From Coenobita brevimanus (taxonomy: Eukaryota; Arthropoda; Malacostraca; Decapoda; Coenobitidae): a stretch of 64,000 nucleotides of DNA. The first letter of the stretch is position 1; each line of letters begins with the position of its first letter. Made by a program: the position numbers and the translations under genes. Positions 54,553 through 64,000 of the stretch are shown here, in pieces. The stretch spans positions 7,918,895 through 7,982,894 of the forward strand of contig CM064658.1 of the NCBI GenBank assembly GCA_032717465.1, written 5' to 3'. The notes under the pieces are model-generated. The model was given only the letters and a program-made list of their open reading frames with translations, ran no database searches and had not been told where the DNA came from.

Positions 54553-55002
54553 TTAGACTTGAACCCCTACATTTCAGAGTAGCTAATGTGGGATTGATTT
54601 CTGCAGCTATTATTATTATTATCAGATAGAGCCAGGATTTCGGGGGCTTGAATGGTGAGCGAATGGAAGCGTGGCCCATCGGATTGGTCAAAATTGGGTT
54701 GTCTGGACATTGCTACTCCTCACCCTGCCCTACGGTGGGAAAGGAGGTCTGGATGATGATGATGATTATTATTATTTATTTATTTTTTGTTTATTTATTT
54801 ATTTATTTTTTTACTGTACCCACCCCATTCAGTAGTGGGAAATTGAGTTAGGATGGTGGTGATGATTTACTGTACTGTGATTTTTCAGTTGATGCTTTGT
54901 TTTTTTCTGTAAGACTGGTTGTAGTTTGTTTACACTTGTACATTTTTAACCCCATCAACCTAAGGACATCTTGATACTCGTGGATGATTTTATTCAACTT
55001 TG
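54553..55002. other. Non-coding stretch with microsatellites
   Basis: GATGATGATTATTATTATTT and TTATTTATTT runs at about 54755-54810. Text such as CCACCCCATTCAGTAGTGGG and GGATGGTGGTGATGA near 54820-54865 resembles that at 58780-58830 and may be another LINE or SINE tail. No gene. Confidence 0.4.
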
Positions 55003-55016
55003 GAGATACTTTTTGA
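55003..55016. repeat. Target-site duplication GAGATACTTTTTGA (left)
   Basis: Fourteen bases repeated exactly at 58080-58093, bracketing the long LINE-A copy. Confidence 0.88.
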
Positions 55017-55456
55017 TCGATGATATGAATGGTAAAGTAGGGAATGTGAAGGTGGATGGAATAATTGGTGAGTGGGGTGTGCCTGCTGAGACAAATGAGA
55101 ATGGCAGTGCGTTAGTGGACATTTGTGGTGGGAGGGGGTTGGTGATAGCCAATACCCTCTTCAGACATAAAATGATCCACAGGTATATATGACGAGTGAT
55201 GAGAAGGGTGGGTGGTGAACTGAATGAAAGGAAGGCAATGAATGATTATGTGTGTGTGGATGAAAGGATGTGAAGATGTGTAATGGATGCAAGAGCTTAT
55301 AGAGGTTGAGGGAGTGAACTTTCTGACCACTACTTGGTGGTGGCTAGAATCAAGATCCAAATAAGATGGAGATATAGAAGAAGGGAAGAAGGAGTATTTG
55401 CAAGGAGAGTGGAAAGGGTATAAGAGGATGAGAAAAAGGCAGACTATAAGAGAGAA

Positions 55457-56605
55457 GTGGAGGAACGATTGAGTAAATATGAATTTGAGCAGATGGGGGA
55501 CGTGGAAGGTGTGTGCCTGATATTCACAGAAGAAATATGTGCAGCATGTGATGTGGTGTGTGGGATGAAGAGAAGACAGAGGGGGGTGCAAGGAACAGCG
55601 TGGTGGAATGAAGAGGTGAGACAGGCTGTGGCACAAAAGAAGAAAGCATACAATGAATGGATGAGAAATAGGGGCGTGGAAGAAGTTGAGAGGCGGAAGA
55701 GAGAGTTATATGTAGAAAGAAAGAGAGGTGAAAAGATTAGTAAGAAGAGAGTGGATGAGGAATTTGGAAGGAATTTGAGTGTAAAGTGGAGGGACTCTAA
55801 GAAAATGTTCTGGAAAGAGATGAAGAGAGTAAGACAGGGTGGAAAGGAAGTTAGTAGGGGAGTGAAAGGTAAAAATGGTAGATTACTAGTGGAGAAGAGA
55901 GAAAAAGTGAACAGATGGAGAGAACACTTTAAGGAATTGTTGAACATAGAGGATGGAAGTAATGCATGTATAACTGGCTGGGGAATGGCTGGGAGAAGGA
56001 GGGAGGTGAGAAGACAGGAAGAAATAAGTAGGATAGAAGTTGTGGAAGTGATGAAGAAAGTTAAATCGGGGAAAGCCCCAGGAATTGATGGAGTGCGTGG
56101 TGAAATGCTGAAGCATGGGGGAGAGATAGTAGTAGAATGGATGTGGAAGATGTGCAGATTGGCCTGGGAGGAAGGTAGAGTCCCGGAGGATTGGAAGTCA
56201 GGTATAATTATTCCCTTGTACAAAGGAAAAGGGGAAAAAGAAGTGTGTGGTAATTATAGGGGCATTTGCCTTCATAGTATAATAGGAAAAGTGTATGGTA
56301 GGATACTTACTGACAGAGTTAGAGAAAGAACAGAGGAATTAATTGGAGAAGAACAGGGAGGCTTTAGGAAGGGAAGAGGTTGTGTAGATCAGATATTCAT
56401 TCATAGATCTTTAGTGGAAAAGCTTCTAGAGAAGGGAAAGAAGTTATATGCGGCTTTCATGGATTTGGAGAAAGCATATGACGGGGTGGATAGACAAGGA
56501 TTGTGGAAAGTATTAAGAATATATGGAGTAGATGGGAAATTGTTGAATGCTTTAAGAGTATGTATGATGATGCTAAGGCTGCAGTGCGTGTGGATGGTGA
56601 ACTGA
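55457..56605 (+). pseudogene. LINE-A linker and RT N-terminal part
   Basis: A 382-codon frame from ERLSKYEFEQMGDVEGVCLI through KMFWKEMKRVRQGGKEVSRG, GKAPGIDGVRGEMLKHGGEI, VPEDWKSGIIIPLYKGKGEK, GGFRKGRGCVDQIF to AFMDLEKAYDGVDRQGLWKV. A frameshift near 56550 diverts it before motif B; motif B (GLKQGCVMSP) and LLFADDTMLL (FADD at 56772-56783) continue in other frames. Upstream, four or more stops disable the endonuclease part. Confidence 0.85.
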
Positions 56606-56951
56606 GTAAATTTTTCTCTTTAAAGGTTGGGTTGAAACAGGGATGTGTCATGTCTCCATGATTGTTCAATCTGTACATGGATGGGGTAATAAAAGAGGTA
56701 CAAGGTAGAGTAGTGGATGTTGGAGTGGCCCTGGTGAGAGAGGGTAGTGTTTGGAAACTCCCTGTACTGTTGTTTGCAGATGATACCATGTTGTTGAGTG
56801 AAGACAAAGGGGAGCTGCAAGGCTTGGTGGATGAGTTTGTGAGAGTGTGTAAGAAACGAAATCTAAAGGTGAATGTAGGGAAGAGTAAAGTGATGGTCTT
56901 TGAGAGAGGTGAAGTCAGTGAATGTACAGCGAGGTTGGATGGGGAGGAATA

Positions 56952-57467
56952 GGTGGATGCGCTCACCATCCACTCACTCAGTGTAGTGCTGCTCTCGGGT
57001 GTCTGCCCTGTCCTCTCCTCCATCCTTCTTCCCTTCCATCATCTTCTGTCTTTCTTTCCTTCATTCTTGCCTCGTCTTTCTGCCTGCGGGTGATTTTACA
57101 CTCCCTCTTCTGTCTTTCATTCCTTCATTCTTTCCTCTTCCTTCTGCCCGTGGGTGACTCTACACTGAGTGACAAGCCAAATGGTTTCCTGTACACCAGG
57201 AAACCATTTACTACGCTGGGTGGTAATCATATAACCAAATTTTGGCGCCTGGTGGTTTAGTGGGTAATTATTGTGCTCCAATCAGATTGAGCCGGTGAAG
57301 GTTTATATCCAAGGGGTGATTGGGGTTTATTGCTCACGTAATACCACTCAGGGATGAGTGAGGTTGGTCACTCATCTTAAATGTCAGGACCAACTGCCTA
57401 GCCCCGAGCTCCTACGCTCCTCATGGGGCAACGTAGGATTAGATGATGGATGGATGGATGGATGGAG
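56952..57467 (+). mobile_element. tRNA-type SINE nested in LINE-A
   Basis: Same block order as the SINE at 54090. The pyrimidine-rich middle is partly duplicated (TTCTGTCTTTCTTTCCTTCA and TTCTGTCTTTCATTCCTTCA). The tRNA-like part at about 57242-57313 has TGGTTTAGTGGGTAA and GGTTTATATCC. The tail is a GGAT run. The flanks (GAGGAAT left, GAGTACG right) differ from other LINE-A copies by loss of about ten bases (TGGAAAATGT), and I see no duplication. Confidence 0.8.
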
Positions 57468-57469
57468 TA

Positions 57470-58053
57470 CGTTTAAGTACTTGGGTAGTGTGATAAGTAA
57501 GGATGGAGGTTTGGAGAGTGAAGTGCTTGAAAGGGTACAGCAGGGAAGAAAGGTTGTTGGTTCCTTGAAAGCAGTGATAAACCGGGAAGTGAGCATGGCA
57601 GTGAAAAAGTTACTACATGACAGTATTGTGATACCAAGTCTAACGTCTGGAAGTGAAGCTTGGACGTTTTTGGAAGGACACAAGTCAAGAGTGAGAGCAG
57701 TGGAAATGAGTTATTTAAGAGGAGCCTGTGGAGTTACATGGAGAGACAGGCTGACAAATGAGGATATAAAGGAGCGTTGTGGTGTGGATGTGGATGTGAT
57801 AGGAAGCGTTAGGAGGAATACACTGAGGTGGTTTGGCCATGTGGAGAGGATGGAGAGTGGGAGACTGACAAGGAGAGTGTATGTGAGTGAGATGGAGGGG
57901 GGAAGAGGGAAGGGGAGGCCGAGGATGAGATGGAGGGATGGGGTGGAGAGGTATATGAGAGAGGGGGGTGTGAGCTGGAAGCAGGGCATTGAAATGACGG
58001 GGGACAGGGCGACATGGAGGCGATTTGTTTGTAGTCACCCCGAATGGGATTGA
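57470..58053 (+). pseudogene. LINE-A thumb and C-terminal region
   Basis: One frame resumes after the SINE: STFKYLGSVISKDGGLESEV, VIPSLTSGSEAWTFLEGHKS, CGVTWRDRLTNEDIKERCGV, TLRWFGHVERMESGRLTRRV, GKGRPRMRWRDGVERYMREG, CSHPEWD. It is undamaged within itself. The RT half lies upstream, on the other side of the SINE. Confidence 0.85.
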
Positions 58054-58079
58054 GACATCTGGCAATAGATAGATAGATA

Positions 58080-58093
58080 GAGATACTTTTTGA
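58080..58093. repeat. Target-site duplication GAGATACTTTTTGA (right)
   Basis: Matches 55003-55016. Confidence 0.88.
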
Positions 58094-59391
58094 ACTGGAG
58101 AGGTTAAAATTGTCATAGTTAATCCATTCCCAAAGACATTTGAATAGTAGTGGTAGTAGTATAGTCGTAACTGTAGTCTCAGGTTCGTTTGAAATTGTAC
58201 TCGGTGACCTGCAAGTTGAAACTGTCCCTCATATGCAGTCCACCATTCTCCTTTCAGGGAGATAAGAGTTGAGGGATATTTGTATAACCAGGCAGCTCCA
58301 CAGCCTAGTTATATCAGTGCTGCCTCTTGCAGGCATCCCTCAGCAGGACCAGCAATTGAACACAATCATATATAGTCATGTATTTTCACCTGACAGAACT
58401 GGGCCATTCCTACAGCTTGAATTCTAAGTCATGGTTGCACGAAATTCAGTGAGCCATTGTTGTGTGTGGTAGGAATAAATCTCCTTGGTTACTGGTCAGA
58501 TATATCCTCCAGTCAGACAACTTAGCCATCGTCTGAGCTGATGGGGTCCATACTGGCAGTGTGAATAAACTGAGATGTCTCGTGGTTGATGAAGTCGTGT
58601 AGGAAATTCATTTTGCATATACAGTAGTATACAACAGAGTTTTTCAAATCAGAATTCCAGGTCAAGAAAATTAATGTATAAAATATATTTTTGGATTACA
58701 GATTGTAATATTTAAGTACATGAGTGATTTTTTCTGGTATATTTCATTGTGGCTTTTTTTTTTTTTTTTTTTATAAACCTCCCCCCATCCTTAAGTGGGA
58801 ACAGAGGTTTGAATGGTGATGATGACAGTGGTGGTGGTGAATTTGGATACTATGTGGTCCACTTTTGGGATACTTTGTTGTTGTATATTTTCTTAGTCTT
58901 TTGTAAACCAGCTTATATTTGCATAGAAGTTTATGAATGTAGTTTTTTTTTTTTCTTTGCACTGTATTAGTTTTTGCTGTCTAAGGGTCACAGGTAGGTG
59001 GCTACCATCAACCGTGGGAGGTACTGCCATGTGAGTGTCATATGGCTTCAGGCTTGGTAACCAGCCACACAGTCATCACTCTTAGTCAGGAAACATGCAG
59101 CCACAAGCACAGTCACTTGATGTTGATATTTTTTTCTGAGTATCTGCATGTTGTCAAAGTCCACACTGTGTTCCAAGTCTTATTACCCATGTCAAATTTC
59201 TTTTTACTCAACAGCTTCCAGCAACTGTTTGGGAAGTAATTAGCTGGTTTTGGCACTTGATTTAGCATCCAGTCCATAGAAAACTTCAGTTGCACCATGG
59301 CCAACCCCAGTACAGGGATTCCTTAAACTCCCTGACACCTGGCTCCATGCACCCAATCCCCTTTCCACAACTGGGATTATTTTGGGAATTT

Positions 59392-59426
<35 letters not shown>

Positions 59427-59889
59427 TAACATCAATCGCAAATGATACAAACACAAAAAAATGTGTGTACCTACCCTCTGCTGGTGTACATCTCTACTGG
59501 TGCTTGGGTGGTTGACTGCAATCAGCACACGTGTACTTTGCTCCTCCAGGTGCCTCTCTCCCAGCCCCCACCCCATTTCTGTCCCAGCTAGCCACTCCCC
59601 GCACCCTCAGGCACATGAGAGAGCTTACCACACCACTCTCAGTGAGTTTGGCGCACTTTGAAATTCAAACATGCCCACGAAATATGAAAATGTCCGTAGA
59701 CGTGAACCCACATCAGAGGGTTAACAGGAATCATAGCATCAGTTTTGTGATAAGTAAGGGTCATATTGTAGGCTACGTGGCTTCAGGGAGTTTGTTGTGT
59801 TTTGTATGTGAGATTTGCTGATGATCATATATTTTGTGTGGGGTGGTGATGAGGATGATTTGTATTTTGTGTGGGACGATGATGTTATA
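58094..59889. other. Non-coding stretch with homopolymer runs
   Basis: T-runs at about 58754-58772 and 59393-59423. AACCTCCCCCCATCCTTAAG...GGTTTGAATGGTGATGATGA at 58776-58826 resembles 54.8 kb. TGTGTGGG(GTG)ATGATGA phrases lie near 59834-59883. No coding region is supported. Confidence 0.4.
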
Positions 59890-60106
59890 CAGTAATCCCT
59901 GTACTTTCCGGACGCCCACTTTCCGGACATCCCCACTTACCGGATATTGTGGGCTTGGACCTTTGAAAGCCAAAAATGGCCAAAAAAAGAAAAAATCCCC
60001 CCAAAAATCTGAATTTTTTCCCACCCGTAATTTGAAATTGCTGCGCAGCGCCGAACAGCTGTTACACCACGGACCCTCACCCCTTCCTTCCTCCCCCCTC
60101 CCCTGT

Positions 60107-60440
60107 CAGAGTTGCCATTTGGTATTTTTCATTAACAAATGTGGGCCAATTTGGTCATGAAATATTCATTTGGTAATGAATCAGAGTAATGCATTACCAA
60201 TCGGATTTTTCACATGTATGAGGATACACAGGATGGAGATGGTGGATTGTTTACTCTCTCAGATTAATCTGCAAACGTATATAGCGGGAAAATAATCAAC
60301 ATGCTGTTAATTATAAGAAGAGTGATTACATGTATTTCCACTTGTAAAAATAATTAGTGAAGAATAAATGCTAGCTTTACGAATTTGGTAATGAAAACTG
60401 AGGAGTTTGGTAATGTGGCCGTTGCGATCTGGCAACTCTG
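60107..60440. mobile_element. hAT-like non-autonomous element nested in A
   Basis: Terminal CAGAGTTGCCA (60107-60117) and TGGCAACTCTG (60430-60440) are perfect 11-bp inverted repeats of hAT type, and the repeated phrase TTTGGTAATGA lies inside. No clear 8-bp duplication is present, since the flanks are C/T-rich, so assignment rests on the ends. Confidence 0.55.
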
Positions 60441-60606
60441 TTTCCCCCTCACCAACACCCAACAGTTATTGCCTAACTTCGATTGCGAGTGGTAGCTTAT
60501 CGTAATGGAAGCCACATGTGCTCATTTTTTTGTGAATAAACAGTGAATAAACTGCAATACCTCACCACCAGACCACACGGGAATTTACAGCGTTGTGCAG
60601 TGTTAA

Positions 60607-61371
60607 CCCATCACATCCCGAGCTATTTCGCACCTCCAACACCCCCCAATCCCGAGGTATTTTCGATTTTTTTTTTTTTTTTTTGTGCTAAAACCTCCGC
60701 TTTTGGTGAGAAACATCAAAATTTCATAGAGAAATTGCTCACCTGAGGTTTAAAATACTCAATCCAGGTATCAGTACCTCCTTACCTGACTGGGTTTTCT
60801 AACAGGCTGGCACCAAAGAAAACTAGTTCTATGGGAGGTTAACTATTTCACATCATTCATAAACGGTATTTATTTATTTACTTTGTACAAATTTATATGT
60901 AGTACAAGAGTATATTGGTTTTCAAACAGTAATATAGGCATTATAAATATTGTTTCACTCACTAACTCATCACCATACCTGACCTTCTTTTGCCACATTA
61001 CCTGATCATCATTTCTGACTGTTTCTTCCTCTAATGCTATGTAAACTTTGTCCTCCACATTGTCATCGATTGGGGAATCACTCGGGCCCTGAATGTCTTT
61101 ATTGGCCAGGTCACTGGTAACAGGTGAATTGCCAAGACAGTGGCGTGTGGGGGGAGGGGGGGAGGTTATGCGGTGTAAGGCATTGTCCCTGCTTGGCATC
61201 TTGTAGAGGAATAGAGGAAGGTGTCCCGTGTATACGTACGAAAAGTCACGCAGGAAAATTGAGAATTGTGCAAATTAGGGACCTTGCAATTGCACGACGT
61301 ACCAGTACGTTGCTGGGACTGGCAAATGCAAAATGTTGCAACGTACCTGTACATCATTGGGACGTCTCGGG
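60607..61371. mobile_element. piggyBac-like non-autonomous element nested in A
   Basis: TTAA at 60603-60606 and 61372-61375 flank it exactly. Ends read CCCATCACATCCCGAG and inversely CCCGAGACGTCCCAAT, the CCC-N7-CCC style of piggyBac-like termini. A subterminal palindromic ACGTACCAGTACGT lies near 61298. A minus-strand frame at 60870-61199 is acidic (SPIDDNVEDKVYIALEEETV) and could be a remnant of an N-terminal transposase region, but it is too short to assign. Confidence 0.6.
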
Positions 61372-61870
61372 TTAAGAAATTAGAATTTAGAGTGCAAAGG
61401 ATTAACTATGGAGTGCAAACTTGACGGTTGAAACTGGCCTGATGCAGTTAACAATGTGCAGTGTTAAACAGTTATAACTTACAGTGCAAAGAATTACTGT
61501 AAGTGCAGCACAACACTGGATTACTGTACGTGCTTCAAGAGCATTTTCACCACTGCCAAATCTTGCAAAAGGCGGCCACAGATGTGCTGTAAGTACCCTT
61601 GCTGAGGTACAGTCACTTCTAATTCCTCATTCTTTGGTTCCTTTTCATTTATATCATGCTTTATGTCCATTATTGGTGTGAATAGGGTCTTAATCAGGTT
61701 TAAATAGGTGCTATGCATGTCCGGTAGGGAGCTATTTAGGTGGCTTTCAAAGTTAGGCTGGGTTAGGGTCCATAAGTACCAGTCCAGGAGGCGGGGGCCC
61801 ACTATCCGGATGGGACCACTTTCCGGACATGCCTTTGGCGCTATTACGTTGGATAGTGGAGGGATTACTG

Positions 61871-61886
61871 TATATATATATATATA
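61871..61886. repeat. (TA)8 between two head-to-head Tigger ends
   Basis: Sixteen bases of alternating TA separate the right end of element A from the left end of element B. Each Tigger duplicates TA on insertion, so this may be a TA microsatellite used twice or grown from the duplications. Confidence 0.85.
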
Positions 61887-64000
61887 CAGTAATCCCTCCA
61901 ACATCCGACGTAATAGGGCCATAGGCAGGTCCGGATTGTGGTCCTGTCCGGATATTGGGCCCCAGCTTATGGACTTGTACTTATGGACCCTGACTCAGAG
62001 AAACACCTATACAACTCCCTCTGGACATGCATAGCACCTATTTAAGATCCAAATCACACCAATAAGGCACATAAATGACTGAAATAAATGCAAAAGAAGC
62101 ATAAAATGAGGGATTTGAGGTACGTTCATACAATATTAAACATTCTGGTTACTGGCTCCTGGACTGGTACTTATGGACCCTAACCTAGCCTAACTCAGAA
62201 AAACACCTTCCTACTCCACATGCATAGCTCCTAACACCATATTCACACCAATAAAGGACATTAAAGAGTGAAATGAGGTGTTTGAGGTAAGTATAGTATG
62301 GAAAAAAGTACAGTATGAAACATTCTGCCTACTTACAGCAAGTCTATGGCCATCTCGATGAATAACCGCCTCCTCTCGGATTCTGACAGTAAGAAGGATT
62401 TCCTGAAGCACTTCCAGTACACTGTTCATGAAGTCTTGCACTGAACTTAGTCAATCGCATTCAGAAGTCCGTTCTCTTCACAGTGCGCACTCTTGTCTAA
62501 CTTATGCTCCATTGTAACTTACTAAGTGTTGCACTCTGCACTTTAACTTTTCCCACTCTTCTAACCATTTTCTAAAGCAAAAACAAACAAGTCTATTTAT
62601 GTTAAATTTTGTTCCAAATTTGTCTTTTCACTCACAACTGTAAATCCTTAACACAACACACTGTTTTTTTCACTGCACATCACTAAATTCCCGTGTGGTC
62701 TAGTGGAGAAGTTCTTGCTGTTTAATCACTGTCAGAGTCCGAGAGTATCACTGGCAGGTGACCTAGGGGTGCGTCGCTGGGTCGTGGTGATGGCGTACCC
62801 ACTACAGATGACTCTTAAGATAGAAGCAAACTCATGTTGAGCGGTGACTCCACCGTGGCTGATGTGCTGGGCTGTGGCTCGGAGCATGAGGGCCTGTCTT
62901 GGGGAGGCAACGGAGTGGAGCCAGGGCTGGGCACAGCGGGGGTCACGGGCCTGAAAAAATTGTCAATGGTTGATTGACGCAAGGACCAACGATTCTGACG
63001 ATTGGTGATGCGCTGTCTGAAAGCACGCACTTCCTCCGCAAGTCCCAAGGGTCCCACATCCCTGTCGCAGTCCGGGTGTTCCAGGTAGTCGAGAACAAAC
63101 TCTAGGTGTTCCCGGAGTGCGCTCAGCTTGGGAATGGCTGGAGTAGTGTCATGCTGAGAGGAGTCCGCATCATCGTCGCCGTCCTGGTCGGAATCTTCAA
63201 GCTGGGTTCTGACACCTGCAACTGAAGATGCGATCTCGATATCAGACAATGTCTGATACCCAGGATCGCCCTCGTCATCATCCAACCACTCGCACACATC
63301 GTCCACATCAACATCATCGCCATGTGTACGTAGCCGTGCATGGAAGTCATCCACGTCAAACCCTAGAAAATCGTACTCCACATCCGTTCCAAGAAGCAGA
63401 CGAGACCAACCATTTTCTAGAGTCTTGACGGACTTCCTTCCATGCACTGGCCCAGTTGTAGATTGCAGACTTGATGTTGTAGCGGCGAAGTTTTCCAAAG
63501 TCCGCTGGCCTCGCATGTCCCGTCCCTCCCTGCGCTCGTCCTCGTCCTCGAGAACAACCATCACCTCGTCCAGGAACTTCCGTCGGTATAGGCACTTTGT
63601 TGCCACGATCACTCCTTGGTCCATTGGTTGGATGAGAGCAGTCGTATTAGGTGGCAGAAACATGCACCTAATCCGGCCATTCTCAGACACCAAGTCCTTG
63701 TTGCATGGGTGGGCAGGTGCATTGTTGAGGAGAAGGAGGGCCTTTACCTGGTCGTGCGGGATTCCCAGTGTCTTCGTCTGGTAATTGATGACCTCCTTGA
63801 CGAAGTGGCGGTGGAACCAGTCTCTGAAGATCTGGGCTGTAAACCATGCCTTCAAAGAATGGTGCCAGATGACAAGAAGGACATCCATCACCCCACGAAG
63901 ACACTGAGGCTTAAGCCAGTGCATGCCGTTAGCATTGGCACAACACAAAGCAGATATCCGTTGCTTGGAGAGCTTGCGGCCAGGTACACGCTTCTCCGTC
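61887..64000 (-). mobile_element. Tigger-like element B, runs off the right edge
   Basis: Starts CAGTAATCCCTCCAACATCC after the TA tract. A subterminal block is duplicated (GTACTTATGGACCCTGACTC near 61977 and GTACTTATGGACCCTAACCT near 62168; CACACCAATAA at 62055 and 62235). It carries a DDE transposase on the minus strand. The other end lies beyond the window. Confidence 0.85.
62815..64000 (-). pseudogene. Tigger/pogo DDE transposase, C-terminal part
   Basis: The frame continues to the window edge (RVPGRKLSKQRISALCCANA, GMHWLKPQC). Next come IFRDWFHRHFVKEVINY, LLLNNAPAHPCN and FLPPNTTALIQPMDQGVIVA, the DDE_1/JRK-type core. The second catalytic Asp is Asn (LLLNNAPAHP for LLLDNAPAHP); the third (MDQGVI) is kept. 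The conserved YNIKSAIYNWASAWKEV is in another frame at about 63420-63480, between TLENF and NGWSRLLLG, showing two compensating frameshifts. An acidic linker follows, then RQSTIDNFFRPVTP, a PCNA-box (Q324 or Q325 by count from 63948), and a Pro/Ser tail ending 62818. It probably cannot cut. The first Asp and DNA-binding domains are outside the window. Confidence 0.9.

Larger units (their letters stand above)
55017..58079 (+). mobile_element. Longest LINE-A copy, with a nested SINE
   Basis: Plus-strand insertion with a 14-bp duplication. It starts inside the endonuclease (DDMNGKVGNVKVDG, matching GDxNxxVGN), continues through LSDHYLVVARIKIQIRW, linker, RT and C terminus, and ends GATTGAGACATCTGGCAAT plus (GATA)n. 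The 5' truncation removes the first endonuclease motifs. A SINE of about 516 bp (56952-57467) separates the RT from the thumb region. Confidence 0.9.
59890..61870. mobile_element. Tigger-like element A, host of two nested elements
   Basis: The left end CAGTAATCCCTGTACTTTCC follows TA (59888-59889). The right end reads inversely CAGTAATCCCTCCACTATCC, next to the (TA)8 at 61871. The first 11 bases are identical between ends, and a subterminal CTTTCCGGACAT is shared. The interior holds hAT-like and piggyBac-like insertions, leaving about 880 bp of own sequence with no transposase frame, so it is a non-autonomous copy. Confidence 0.75.

Noticed and set aside
57242..57313. Functional tRNA gene
   Set aside because: Only box-like motifs are present, embedded in a dispersed SINE. 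No convincing cloverleaf or anticodon arm could be drawn.

Overview
This looks like an arthropod nuclear genome window, most likely a decapod crustacean. The evidence is huge CAY/microsatellite tracts, dense LINEs, 5S-derived SINEs, pogo/Tigger DNA transposons, a short (CCTAA)n telomere-type tract, spliced host exons and no bacterial-style operons. Species cannot be named from sequence alone. Most long open frames are transposon proteins or repeat artefacts; true host coding sequence is sparse.

Layout. 1-9.1 kb: simple and tandem repeats (CCATAAGCTA-type array at the left edge, a 54-bp minisatellite, two large related CAC/CAT arrays at 3.9-5.4 and 6.6-9.1 kb), one decayed RTE-like LINE on the minus strand and a possible Tc1-like remnant. 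11.1-13.9 kb: two decayed LINEs on the plus strand, the second Jockey-like with recognisable RT motifs, plus an extra copy of its 3' tail. 13.95-22.73 kb: one Gypsy-like LTR retrotransposon on the minus strand, with 2.5-kb LTRs, a 5-bp target duplication (TATCT), a decayed pol, and a deletion that removed gag, the primer-binding site and the first half of protease. 23.1-25.6 kb: two exons of a host zinc-finger gene whose phases fit, with an 84-bp tandem repeat in the intron. 26.1-32.6 kb: a Tigger-like element, a 26-bp minisatellite, a 5'-truncated LINE, a 5S-SINE and a chimeric SINE. 32.6-40.0 kb: a nearly full-length PHD-finger LINE (here LINE-2), split by a LINE-A insertion with a 12-bp target duplication and by a 5S-SINE. 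40.7-44.4 kb: LINE-B with an uninterrupted 975-codon endonuclease/RT frame, the best candidate for recent activity. 44.9-47.5 kb: phase-compatible exons of a host gene resembling the uncharacterised arthropod DUF4806-type proteins, ended by a LINE-A insertion just after a splice acceptor. 50.9-58.1 kb: a TA-flanked DNA element, tRNA-type SINEs, LINE scraps and a long LINE-A copy with a nested SINE. 59.9-64.0 kb: a nest of cut-and-paste elements (Tigger containing hAT-like and piggyBac-like elements), meeting a second Tigger head to head across (TA)8. The second Tigger's transposase runs off the right edge.

How the parts relate. The SINEs and LINE-A share a 3' end (GGCCACCCC...TCTGGCAAT plus a tetranucleotide tail), which points to LINE-A-type machinery mobilising the SINEs. 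The SINEs are modular: a 5S head or a tRNA-type head block can be joined to the same tail. Many copies carry clear target-site duplications, so the order of insertions can be read directly. I found no CRISPR array, no functional rRNA or tRNA gene, and no convincing undescribed defence or metabolic system. The novelty here is in transposon architecture.
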